A DNA stretch of 64,000 nucleotides from assembly GCA_963800135.1 (NCBI GenBank), contig CAWCZR010000006.1, positions 372,001 to 436,000 on the forward strand, in the 5' to 3' direction. The stretch comes from DASPSM01 sp963800135. Its GTDB lineage: Bacteria; Planctomycetota; Planctomycetia; Planctomycetales; Planctomycetaceae. The notes below the pieces were generated by a model. It had not been told where the DNA came from and made no database searches. It was given only the letters and a program-made list of their open reading frames with translations. Below, piece after piece: positions 1 through 10,065 of the stretch. Positions within the stretch are counted from its first letter, which is position 1, and each line of letters begins with the position of its first letter. The translations under genes were made by a program, and so were the position numbers.

Positions 1-77
1 GGCCGGCACCTTCTGACTCAGTTCGTGTTCGTCGAACACCCGACGGTCAAATTCACGCGCCACAGGAGGCCGGTAGG

Positions 78-3000
78 ATGCTGTTGTCGCTTCGGTTTCC
101 GTTTTTGTCCAACTTCGTCCGCCCGTCGTCCTCCCGCTCTCGTCGACCGCTGAAACGTCGACGCGACGCGGCACGCATCGGCGAGCCGGTCTGCTGCGGT
201 CCGGCCGCCGAGACGCTCGAAGGCCGCCAGATGCTCTCTGCCGCGGCCGCCCTCACCGCCGTCGCCACGCCGACCTTTATTCTCGAGGCCCATGGCGCGG
301 CGACCAACAAGCCGGCTGTCACGGCCGGCACCGCCCCCATCGATCCGGCCCAGATGCAGGCGGCCTACGGGATCAACCAAATCTCCTTTAACGGCACAGC
401 GGGGACCGGGGCCGGCCAGACGATCGCTATCGTCGACGCGTACAACGATCCGGACATCATTTCCGACGCGAATAGCTTCAGCAGCCAATTCGGTCTGCCG
501 CAGTTCAACGGCAGCAGCGAGCCCACGCTCAAGGTCCTGAATCAAACGGGCGGCACGTCGCTGCCGGCTAACGCGGCCAAGGGGGGCTGGGACGTTGAAG
601 AAGCGCTCGACGTCGAGTGGGCTCACTCGATCGCGCCCGATGCGAACATCGTCCTCTTCGAGGCTTCTTCCAACTCCGACGCGAACCTGTTCCAGGCCGT
701 CGACACGGCCGCCGACTACGCGGGCGTCTCTGTCGTCTCGATGAGCTGGTCGGGAGGCGAATCGTCTAACGAGACGAGCTACGATTCCAACTTCGTGACT
801 CCCAGCGGCCACCAGGGCGTGACCTTCCTGGCGGCCACGGGCGACGACGGCAGCCCCTCCGGTTACCCCGCCTACTCGCCCGACGTGGTCGCCGTCGGCG
901 GCACCACGCTCGACATCAACAGCAGCGGACAATACATCGCCGAGGGCGCCTGGTCCGACACCGGCGGCGGCATCAGCGCCTACGAAACACTGCCGAGCTA
1001 CCAGGACAACCTCGACGGCGCGTAACGGCGCCAGCACCACGCACCGCAACGTTCCCGACGTCTCGATGGATGCCGATCCCAACAGCGGCGTCTATGTGCT
1101 CGATAGTTACGACGGCGGCTGGTACCAGGTCGGCGGCACGAGCCTCGCCACGCCGATGTGGGGCGGGCTGATCGCCATCGCCAACCAGGGACGTTCCCTC
1201 TTGGGCGAGTCGTCCCTCAACGGCGCCACGCAAACACTGCCGACGCTCTACCAGCTGCCCAGCTCCGATTTCCACGACATCACCACCGGCAGCAACGGCA
1301 CCTATTCGGCCGGGACAGGCTATGACTTGGTCACCGGACTGGGCACGCCAATCGCTAATTTGCTGGTCCCGGCACTGGCGGGATACGGCACGACGCAACC
1401 GCCCAGCGTCAGCGCCCCCGCGTCGGCGAGCCTCGCCGAAAATGGCTCGTTGACCTTCTCGTCGGCCAATAGCAACGCCATCAGCGTCACCGACGCGAGC
1501 GCCGGCACCAACGCCGATTCGCTCACGCTGTCCGTCTCGCATGGCACGTTGACGTTGTCGACCACGTCGGGACTGACCTTCACGTCGGGCGGCAACGATT
1601 CGTCTTCGTTCACCGTGACCGGCACCGTCTCGAACCTCGACGCGGCGCTCGCCGGACTCGTCTATCAACCGACCGCGGGATACGCCGGCTCCGATTCGCT
1701 GGCGATTTCGGTCACCGATCCGGGCGACAGCTTGTCGGCCTCGGCCAGCGTGGCGCTGAGCGTAAACGCCCCCACGCCGCCGACGATCACCGCCCCCAGC
1801 ACGGCCACCGTCGCCGAGAACGCCTCGCTCGTCTTCTCGACCGGCAAGGGCAACGCCATCACCCTCACCGACGCGAGCGCCGGCAGCGGCAGTGATTCAC
1901 TCACGCTCTCGGTCTCGAACGGAATTCTCACGCTCTCCTCGACGACCGGCCTGACATTTACAACCGGCGGCAACGGCACAGCGGCGTTCACGGTGACCGG
2001 CACTTTGTCCAGCCTCAATGCGGCCCTGAACGGCCTCACGTATCGGCCGACGGCCGGCTATTCCGGCTCGGACACGCTGGGGATTTCACTTTCCGATCCG
2101 GGCGACAGCCTCTCGGATTCGGACAGCATCGGCCTGACCGTTACGGCCGCCAGTGCGCCCACGATCACCGCTCCCACGAGCGGTTCGCTCAACGAGAACA
2201 GTTCCCTGACCTTCTCGTCGACCAACGGCAACGCGGTTTCGGTCGCCGACTCAAGCGCCGGCAGCACCGACTCGCTGACCCTGGCCGTCACGCATGGCAC
2301 GCTGACCTTGGCTTCCACCTCCGGTTTGACGATCACCGCGGGCGCAAACGGTTCGTCGACGGTGACGGTAACCGGGACGATTGCCAACCTTGACGCGGCT
2401 CTCAACGGACTGGTCTACAAGCCGGCGACCAATTATTCCGGCTCCGATTCGCTGTCGATCTCGATATCCGATCCGGGCGATGGTTTGTCCGCGTCGGACA
2501 GCGTGGCGATCACCGTGAACGCGGCTGTCGCCCCGACGATCGCGGCTCCGGCCACCGCATCGGTCGCCGAGAACGGCTCCGTCGCCTTCTCCAAGTCGAT
2601 CACCATCACCGACGCCAGCGCGGGCACCAGCATCGAGAAGCTGACGCTCACTGCCACGCACGGCACGCTCCGGCTGGGATCGACGAGCGGCATCACGATT
2701 ACATCCGGGGCCAACCGATCCGCCTCGATGACGATCAGCGGCACGCTGACGAATCTCAACAACGCACTCAACGGTCTCACCTACACGCCGACCCGAAATT
2801 ACACCGGATCGGCGTCAATCTCGCTGAGTTACACCGATGCGGGTGACGGCCTCACGGGCACAGGCAGCATCGCCCTCACCGTCAGCCGCAACGGCCGGGC
2901 ATCCCGCTCGTTCGTCGTGACGCCGGCTCCGCTGCAAGGCCAGTTCGTGCCGGTGACCGGAGGGGCGACTCTGTCGCTGACCAATCCCGCCACGACGGAA

Positions 3001-3090
3001 GGAAGCGCTGACGGGGATGCGTCCATACCGATCGACGCGCAGACTCAATGGGCTGGCTTTCTCCAAGCCCTCGAGTTGCTGATCAACTGA
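78..3090 (+). CDS. Secreted S53 (sedolisin) protease with four C-terminal beta-sandwich repeats; one frameshift
   Basis: An exported serine-carboxyl protease. The start at 78 follows AGGAGG with 8 bases of spacing. Residues 47-55 read LEGRQMLSA, a planctomycete export-associated motif. The catalytic core shows the sedolisin Glu-x3-Asp pair (E174 and D178, in VEEALDVEW), an oxyanion Asp region in ATGDDGS, and the nucleophile Ser in GGTSLATP (codon at 1141). From about 1399 there are four repeats of about 125 residues, each opening with PTITAP-like and ending near SDPGD, resembling cadherin/Ig-like adhesive domains. The C-terminus ends in QWAGFLQALELL, shared with the next gene. The reading frame breaks near 1021: an extra base puts a TAA directly before NGAST, which the paralogue reads straight through. 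Substrate unknown; it probably digests or binds extracellular polymer. Confidence 0.85.
1399..2890 (+). repeat. Four tandem protein-coding repeats (about 125 codons each)
   Basis: Repeat units begin near 1399, 1774, 2158 and 2533. Each encodes an opening P-x-I/V-x-A-P, an ENxSL stretch, a LTLxVxxGxLTL strand, GLTFTxGxN, FTVTGTxxxLxxALxGLxY and GSDxLxIS-DPGD. They are divergent at DNA level and belong to the protease tail. Confidence 0.8.
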
Positions 3091-3477
3091 CGTCCGGGCC
3101 GGTCATTCGCGTCGCCGAATATCAGCGGTGACCCCGGTGCGTGCAAAACGACGTCCAACCGCCGCCGCCAGACGGTCGAAAACCATCCGGTCGCGCTGGG
3201 TCTTCCGGCGTCTTGCCGTGCTCGCCTGTTCACGTCTCCGGCAACTGCTGCTAAGTTCCTGCAGCGGCCTGATTCCCTTCAGAAAATTCACAGAAATCTC
3301 GCGACGGGCGCAGTTGCCACCGGCTCCTCGCCACGGCAAACTGTGAGGCACGACTCTCGCGTGGCGTAAGGAGTTCTTCCTAGCGCCCGGTGCTTGGGCC
3401 AGCACCCTTCAGAGTCGCGCTTGCAGCATCCCGCCAAATCACAAACCTTTGCCCAATTAGCCGTTGGAGCCCGAAGC
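3091..3477. other. Intergenic region between the two protease genes
   Basis: About 390 bases with no convincing coding frame on either strand. GGAG at about 3466 serves as the ribosome-binding site of the downstream protease. The start of the second copy was chosen here, rather than at an upstream ATG at 3394, because the first copy begins at the equivalent residue. Confidence 0.5.
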
Positions 3478-6400
3478 ATGCTGTTCTCGCGCCGGCTGTC
3501 GATTTTTTCGCAGACCCGAGGAAATACCTATCGCGGCCGCAAGGTGCCCCGCCGGCGAAATCAACGGGAACTCGACCGCATGCAGCAGCCGGTCTGCTGC
3601 GGGCCTAGCGTGGAAGTCCTCGAGGGGCGGCAAATGCTGTCGGCCGCGGCCGCCTATGAGCCAATGATCGTCATTGCCGGCCGCGTCTCGGCCCCGACTA
3701 GCGGCGGCACCGTCACCCCGGCGACGACGACCGAGGCCTCGGCCCCGTACACGCCGGCCCAGATGACGACGGCCTACAACGTTAACCAGATTTCCTTTAA
3801 CGGAGTGGTCGGCAACGGCGCTGGCCAGACGATCGCCATCGTCGACGCCTACAACGATCCCGACATCATCTCCGACGCGGCCACTTTCAACAGCACCTTC
3901 AACCTGCCGCAGTTCAACGTGGCCAGCGGACCAACGTTCCAGGTGCTCAATCAAACCGGCGGCACGTCGCTGCCGACCACCGACGGCCAGGGCTGGGACT
4001 TGGAAGAGTCGCTCGACGTCGAGTGGGCCCACTCGATCGCCCCGCAGGCGAACATCATTCTGTACGAGTCGAACACCAACAACGACCCGGACATGGACCA
4101 GGCGGTGGCCACGGCTGCCGCCAATCCGGCCGTCTCCGTCGTGTCGATGAGCTGGGGCGAGGACGAATTCCAGGGCGAGCAGTCGGAAGACCCCTTCGTG
4201 CTCACACCCACCGGGCGCACGGGCGGCGTCACCTTCCTGGCGGCAACCGGCGACTGGGATTCGCCTGCGATTTATCCCGCCTTCTCGCCGGACGTCGTGG
4301 CCGTCGGCGGCACGTCGCTGCAGATCCAATCCGACGGCACTTACATTTCCGAATCAGTCTGGAACAACAACAACGGTTACGGCACGGGCGGCGGCATCAG
4401 CCAGTACGAACCGCTGCCGGCGTATCAGGACGGGCTGAACGGCATTAACGGCGCCAGCACGACCAATCGCAATGTTCCAGACATCTCGATGGACGCGGAT
4501 CCCGACACCGGTGTTTACGTCCTCGATACCTACTCGGGCGGATGGTACCAGGTCGGTGGCACCAGCCTCGCCACGCCATTGACTGCCGCTCTCGTCTCCA
4601 TCGCCAACCAAGGACGTGCCCTCAACGGTGAGCCAAGTCTCAACGGTCTGACGCAGACCTTGCCGACGCTGTACAACCTTTCCAGCTCCGATTTCCACGA
4701 TATCACGGTGGGCGGCAACGGCACCTACAACGCAGCGCCCTGGATACGACCTGGTGAGCGGGTTAGGCACGCCAATCGCCAATCTGCTCGTTCCCGACCT
4801 GGCCAACACGAACATCAATTGGTCGCCCACCGTGACCGGCCCGGCCTCGGCGTCGACCAACGAAAACACGTCGCTGGTCTTCTCAGGCGACAATGCCATC
4901 TCCATCACCGATCAGATCGCCGGCACCAACATCGATACGCTGACCCTGTCGGTCAATCAGGGCACGCTGGCGCTCGGTTCCACCAACAACCTGACTTTCA
5001 CGGCGGGTGCCAACGATTCCGGCTCGATGGCCGTCTCTGGCACGATCGGCGACCTGCAGGCGGCCGTCGCCGGACTGACTTATAGCCCGAATACGGGTTA
5101 TTCCGGCCCCGATTCGCTGTTGGTCCAGCTCTCCGATCCGCTCGCCAACGTGAGCGCGTCGACCAGCGTGTCGCTGACGGTCAACGCCCCTCCGACGCTG
5201 ACCGCGCCGGCCACGGGCTCCGTAAGCGAAAACGGATCGCTCGTCTTCTCGACGGGCAAGGCAACGCCATCGCGATCACGGACACCGCGGCCGACCCCGA
5301 CTCGCTCACGCTCTCCGTAACCCACGGAACGCTGACGTTGGCCGGTACCTCGGGTCTGACGTTTACCTCCGGGAGCAACGGTACCTCTTCGTTCACCGTG
5401 ACGGGGGCAACGAGCGATCTCGACAACGCCCTCAACGGACTGACCTATCAGCCGAACCCGGGCTACGTCGGCTCGGATGCGATTTTGATCTCCGTCATCG
5501 ACACCGCAGACACCCTGTCGGCCTCGACCAGCGTCGGCCTGACGGTGGTCGCACTCAGCCCGCCGGCGATCACCGCTCCCTCGAGCGGCTCGCTCTTTGA
5601 GCACGGCTCCCTCGTCTTTTCGACGGGCAACAACAACGCCGTCTCCGTCACCGACTCGGGCGCCGGCTCCGGTGTCGATTCGCTGACCCTCCAGGTGGCG
5701 CACGGCACGCTCACCCTGGCGTCGACCGCCGGGCTGAGCTTCACCTCGGGCAGCAACGGTGCCGCGACGTTCACTGTCAGCGGCACCGTCAGCAACCTCG
5801 ACAACGCCCTCAACGGTCTGACGTACCAGCCGATCGCGGCCTATATCGGCTCCGATTCGCTGGCGATCTCGATCGCCGATCCGGGCGACAACGACTCGGC
5901 GTCGACCAGTGTCTCCCTCACGGTCAACGTGCAGCCCCCGGTGCTCACCGCACCTTCGACGGGCTCGCTGAATGAGAATGGTTCGCTGGTCTTCTCGTCG
6001 AACAACGGCAACCCCATTTCGTTTACTGACGTGAATGCCGGCCCCGCCAAGACCGAGTCGCTGACCCTGTCGGTCTCGCACGGCATCCTCACGCTGGGCT
6101 CGACGACGGGGCTCACCTACACGGCCGGCAAGAACAACTCGGCCACGATCGCTGTGACGGGGACGCTGACCAGTCTCAACGCGGCTCTCGCCGGCCTCAC
6201 CTACAAGCCGACCGCCGGCTATTGGGGTTCCGACTCACTCTCGATCACGGTCGCCGACGGCGTCAACAAGCAGTCAGCCTCGGCCAGCGTGGCGCTGACG
6301 ATCAACGCGCTCAGCCCGCCGACGATCACCGCGCCATCGTCCGTCACGACGGGCGAAGACCTGACGATCGTGTTCTCGTCGGCCAACAACAACGCGATTT

Positions 6401-7569
6401 CCGTCGCCGACGCTAATTCGACCAGCGGCACGCTCAGCCTCTCGGTGACGAACGGCATCCTGACGCTCGGCTCGACTCCCGGTTTGACCTTCAAAGCGGG
6501 CAAGAACGGCAGCTCGTCCTTTACGATCGCCGCGACCCTGGCCAATCTCAACAAGGCGCTCACAGGCCTGACCTATATGCCCACGACGGCGTACAGCGGA
6601 TCCGACACGCTGGCGATTTCGCTGCTCGACACGACTGATGGCCAGTCGGCCACCAGCAACGTCGGCATCACCATCTCGCCCGCCACGGCTCCGACGATCA
6701 CCGCTCCTTCGACCGGCTCGCTTAATGAGAACAGCACGCTGGTCTTATCGGGCTCCAACAGTAACGCCATCTCGTTCACCGACGCCAACGCCGGCACGAT
6801 CAAGACCGAGTCGCTCACGCTCTCCGTGACGAACGGCACGCTGAAACTCGGCAGCACGACCGGTTTGACCGTTACGGCAGGTAAGAACAGCAGCGCTTCG
6901 TTCACCGTGACCGGTACGGTCACCAACCTCAACAACGCGCTCAACGGCTTGACTTACAAGCCGAACACCAACTACTCGGGCTCTGACACGTTGGCCATCT
7001 CGGTCTCGGATCCGCCGGACGGTTTGTCCACCTCGACCAGCATCTCGCTTTCGATCGCCACGTTGTCACCCACCTTGACGGTTCCGTCGACAGCCTCGGT
7101 CGCCGAGAACGGCTCCGTGCAATTCACCAAGACGAACAACGACCTGATCAGCGTCACCGACGTGAACGCGACCACCGGCGTCGAACAGGTCACACTCTCC
7201 GCGACCAACGGCAAGCTGAAGCTCGGTTCGACGACTGGGCTGACCTTCACCTCCGGAGCGAATAGCTCGTCGGCGATGACGATCACGGGCACGCTGGCCA
7301 ATCTCAACAATGCCCTGAAGAACCTCACGTTCACGCCGGCGACCGGCTACGTCGGCTCGGCATCGATCGCGATCGGCTACACGGACTTGGGCAATTCGCT
7401 CACGTCTTCCGGCACGATCCAGGTGAGCGTCGGCTCGAGCGGGCCCACTTCGCGGGGTTCTCAGCCGCAAACCGTGGGCGCGCCGACTTCGCCCCCTAAC
7501 TCCACATCGGACGATAACCAGAGCCAGTGGGCAGGCTTCTCGGCTGCCGTCGAGGTTCTCAACAGCTAG
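3478..7569 (+). CDS. Secreted S53 (sedolisin) protease paralogue with seven beta-sandwich repeats; two frameshifts
   Basis: A paralogue of the gene just upstream and probably a tandem duplicate. It has the same LEGRQMLSA segment near residue 50, the Glu-x3-Asp pair in LEESLDVEW and the GGTSLATP nucleophile. Its tail is longer, with about seven repeats starting around 4825, 5190, 5560, 5935, 6315, 6690 and 7065. The C-terminus ends in SQWAGFSAAVEVLNS, matching the tail of the first copy. Two indels disrupt the frame. An extra base near 4741 turns the expected AAPGYDLVSGLG into another frame, and a missing G near 5261 (in the STGKGNAI stretch) restores it. Because the two shifts compensate and homology is intact on both sides, they look like sequence errors. 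ATG 3478 was preferred over 3394 for its GGAG spacing and alignment with the paralogue. Confidence 0.85.
4820..7440 (+). repeat. Seven tandem protein-coding beta-sandwich repeats
   Basis: Same repeat family as in the neighbouring protease, with units of about 125 residues that each open with a PP-x-x-TAPS-like motif. Three additional units relative to the first copy suggest copy-number change by unequal exchange. Confidence 0.75.
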
Positions 7570-7585
7570 TTAGCGCGAGCCTCAA

Positions 7586-7681
7586 TTAGCGATCCGCGAT
7601 TTCGACAACCCGTGCCATCCCGGTCGCCGCGTGCCATTCGATATGGCAGTGGAAAAACCAGTGGCCCGGGTTGTTGGCTTT
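7586..7681 (-). pseudogene. C-terminal remnant of a multicopper oxidase
   Basis: The minus strand from 7681 to the TAA at 7586-7588 encodes 31 residues containing NPGHWFFHCHIEWH, then AATGMARVVEIADR. This is the last copper-binding block of multicopper oxidases and laccases, with the HCHxxxH ligands of the type 1 and type 3 sites followed by the usual Met. Immediately upstream an in-frame stop (7682-7684) and unrelated sequence replace the rest of the enzyme, which normally needs several hundred residues. The fragment abuts the protease gene on one side and the ada promoter region on the other, so it is a deletion scar and cannot be functional. Too short to be found by length-based gene calling. 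Confidence 0.8.
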
Positions 7682-7752
7682 CTAGTGGAACAGACCGTTT
7701 TGCGTGTCCGAAAACGGCCAGCCCTTCCGCGGAGGACGGCTACAATTCGGGC

Positions 7753-9207
7753 ATGACGATTGACGACGACGTCTGTTATCGGGCACTCACGGCGCGGGAC
7801 AACCGTTTCGACGGCGTGTTTTTCGTCGGCGTGAAGACGACGGGCATTTACTGCCGGCCGGTCTGCACGGCGAAGACGCCCCGACCCCAGCGCTGCCGCT
7901 TCTTCACGAGTGCGGCACTTGCCGAGCAATCGGGCTTTCGGCCCTGCTTGCGTTGTCGCCCGGAACTCGCGCCGGGAAATTCGCCCGTCGACAGCGCGCG
8001 GACGATTGCCCGGGCCGCCGCGGCACGGATCGAAGCCGGTGCGCTGAACGACGGGGGCAGCCTGGAAGATTTGGCCGCAAGCCTGGGACTCAGCTCGCGG
8101 CAGTTGCGGCGGTCGGTGCGCGCAGAATTGGGTGTGTCTCCGGTCGAACTCGCGCAGACGAATCGCCTGCTCCTGGCCAAACGCCTGATTGCCGAGACGC
8201 AGCTGACCATGGTGCAGGTCGCGTTTGCAGCCGGGTTCGAAAGCGTGCGCCGGTTCAACGCCCTCTTTCGCAGTCACTATCGGCTGACGCCCAGTGCCCT
8301 GCGGCGTTCGGCGGCACAGCCGGCTCGGACCGATTCCCTGCGGCTGACCCTGGCGTACCGGCCGCCGTTCGACTGGGAGGCCATGCTCCGTTTTTTGGCG
8401 GCGCGGGCCATTCCGGGCATCGAGTGTGTGAGCGGCGAGGCTTACTCTCGCACCGTTCGCGTCGGCGAACATCGGGGCTGGCTCAGCGTCGCGCCACTGG
8501 ACGACCGACACGCGCTGGTCGTCGATCTGGCCACAGCGCTTGCTCTGGCGTTGCCGTCGATCCTTGCCCGTTTGCGGAGTTTATTCGACCTGGACGCGCG
8601 GCCCGACGTCATTGCCGGACATCTCGCGAGTGATCCGCTGCTGGCCGCTTCGCTCGAGCGTCATCGAGGGCTGCGGGTACCCGGGGCGTTCGACTCGTTC
8701 GAGCTGGGTCTGCGGGCCTTGCTCGGGCAGCAAGTTTCTGTGCGCGGGGCCTCCACGCTGGCCGGGCGCTTCGCACACCGTTTCGGCGAGGTGATCGAGA
8801 CGCCACTGGCTTGCTTGAACCGCGTCACACCGACGGCCGAGTCGCTGGCGGCCGCGCGAACGACAACGCTCGCCGGTCTGGGCCTCCCGAAAGCCCGCGC
8901 CGAAAGCCTGCGAAACTTGGCTCGCGCGGTCGTTCGTCGCGAGATCGATCTCGAAGCGGGGGTCGACCCGCCCGCGGTCGTCGCCGAACTCGTCAAGCTT
9001 CCCGGCATCGGACCCTGGACGGCCGAGTATATCGCGATGCGGGCCCTCCGCTGGCCGGACGCGTTTCCGGCCGGCGATCTAGGACTGCTGAAGGCGTCGC
9101 GGCTGAAGTCGGCCCGCGCATTGGAACACGCGGCCGAGCCTTGGCGTCCCTGGCGGGCCTATGCCGCCATGCACCTCTGGGAAAGCCTGCACGAGCCTTC
9201 GAACTGA
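7753..9207 (+). CDS. Ada-AlkA fusion: methylphosphotriester-sensing activator and 3-methyladenine DNA glycosylase
   Basis: A 484-residue DNA-alkylation repair protein. The N-terminal zinc domain has Cys34, Cys38, Cys65 and Cys68, the same spacing as Cys38/42/69/72 of E. coli Ada. It accepts methyl groups from phosphotriesters and so switches the protein to a transcription activator. Two AraC-type helix-turn-helix units follow (about 85-185), then an AlkA-like domain ending in the helix-hairpin-helix LPGIGPWTAEY (about 415) with the catalytic Asp in FPAGDLGL. The Ada methyltransferase domain is absent and is supplied by the ogt gene 56 bases downstream. ATG 7753 begins the recognisable domain; TACAAT at 7741-7746 would place transcription start close to the ATG, which allows a leaderless message, but I see no good -35. 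Confidence 0.92.
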   Translation: MTIDDDVCYRALTARDNRFDGVFFVGVKTTGIYCRPVCTAKTPRPQRCRFFTSAALAEQSGFRPCLRCRPELAPGNSPVDSARTIARAAAARIEAGALNDGGSLEDLAASLGLSSRQLRRSVRAELGVSPVELAQTNRLLLAKRLIAETQLTMVQVAFAAGFESVRRFNALFRSHYRLTPSALRRSAAQPARTDSLRLTLAYRPPFDWEAMLRFLAARAIPGIECVSGEAYSRTVRVGEHRGWLSVAPLDDRHALVVDLATALALALPSILARLRSLFDLDARPDVIAGHLASDPLLAASLERHRGLRVPGAFDSFELGLRALLGQQVSVRGASTLAGRFAHRFGEVIETPLACLNRVTPTAESLAAARTTTLAGLGLPKARAESLRNLARAVVRREIDLEAGVDPPAVVAELVKLPGIGPWTAEYIAMRALRWPDAFPAGDLGLLKASRLKSARALEHAAEPWRPWRAYAAMHLWESLHEPSN

Positions 9208-9263
9208 CCACACCAACACTCTAACTCACACCCATTCTCCAACACTTGGCGGAGTAAGAACCC

Positions 9264-9845
9264 ATGACGGTGACCACCTACTTCACGTATTTCGACTCCC
9301 CCTTGGGGCAGATGTTCGTTCGCGGCGACGGCCAATTCGTGACGGGTCTGTTCATGCCCTCGCATAAGGGGTCGCCCGGTCCGGAAACCACCTGGCAACG
9401 GTCCGACGAGCCGTTCGCAGCGGTGCGGCAGCAGCTGGCCGAATACTTCGCGGGCGAGCGACGGCGATTCGATGTGCCAATCAAGTTGGTCGGTACCGCG
9501 TTTCAGGAGCGCGTTTGGCAGGAGCTGGTGAGGATTCCGTTCGGCACGACGATCCACTATGGCGAGCTGGCGCGGCGAGTCGGCCGGCCGAGCGCATCGC
9601 GGGCCGTGGGTCACGCCAACGGTCGCAATCCGGTCTCGATCATCGTGCCCTGTCACCGCGTGATCGGCGCCAACGGCAAGCTCACCGGTTATGCGGGGGG
9701 CCTCGACAAGAAGCAGTGGCTGCTCGCCTGGGAGCGTCGCGCTAGCGGGGCCGAGCCGAAAGATTTGTTTACTGCCGATGTCCGGCAGCCCACCCGCGCA
9801 AAAGCGCGAACGCCCTTTGAAAGCTCCGTCACTCCAGTCGGATAA
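9264..9845 (+). CDS. ogt: Methylated-DNA--protein-cysteine methyltransferase
   Basis: A 193-residue suicide repair enzyme that transfers the O6-methyl group of guanine, or O4 of thymine, to its own cysteine. The acceptor is Cys130 in the invariant IVPCHRVIG motif, preceded by the helix-turn-helix region GELARRVGRPSASRAVG, which includes the Arg finger, and followed by the GKLTGYAGGL loop. GGAG lies just before the ATG. The gene is 56 bases downstream of the Ada-AlkA fusion, so the two probably form one alkylation-response operon in which the first protein activates expression of both. The C-terminal 35 residues after the core are low in conservation. Confidence 0.95.
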   Translation: MTVTTYFTYFDSPLGQMFVRGDGQFVTGLFMPSHKGSPGPETTWQRSDEPFAAVRQQLAEYFAGERRRFDVPIKLVGTAFQERVWQELVRIPFGTTIHYGELARRVGRPSASRAVGHANGRNPVSIIVPCHRVIGANGKLTGYAGGLDKKQWLLAWERRASGAEPKDLFTADVRQPTRAKARTPFESSVTPVG

Positions 9846-10065
9846 TGGAGCTGTCCCTACCGGAGAATGCCATCGGGACCGACGTTGGGACCGACGTCTT
9901 GCGATTCACGGCAAATTATGAAAAAATGTTCATCAAACTATGGGAGTATCGACAGACTTAGACCATCGTGAACAATAGCTGCTCTCATCTCGCGCGAAAT
10001 CGTGCCAAAAATGGACTTTCTTTAATGTTTGTGGCGAGAGGCATTTCCGGCACGGGGCGCGTGAG

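Noticed and set aside
18..1082. 354-codon minus-strand frame opposite the first protease
   Set aside because: Antisense to the catalytic domain of a clear S53 protease. It is Arg/Gly-rich without features.
1399..7440. Regularly repeated DNA considered as a possible CRISPR or satellite array
   Set aside because: Units are about 375 bases, divergent, in frame and encode beta-sandwich domains; there are no short identical repeats with unique spacers.
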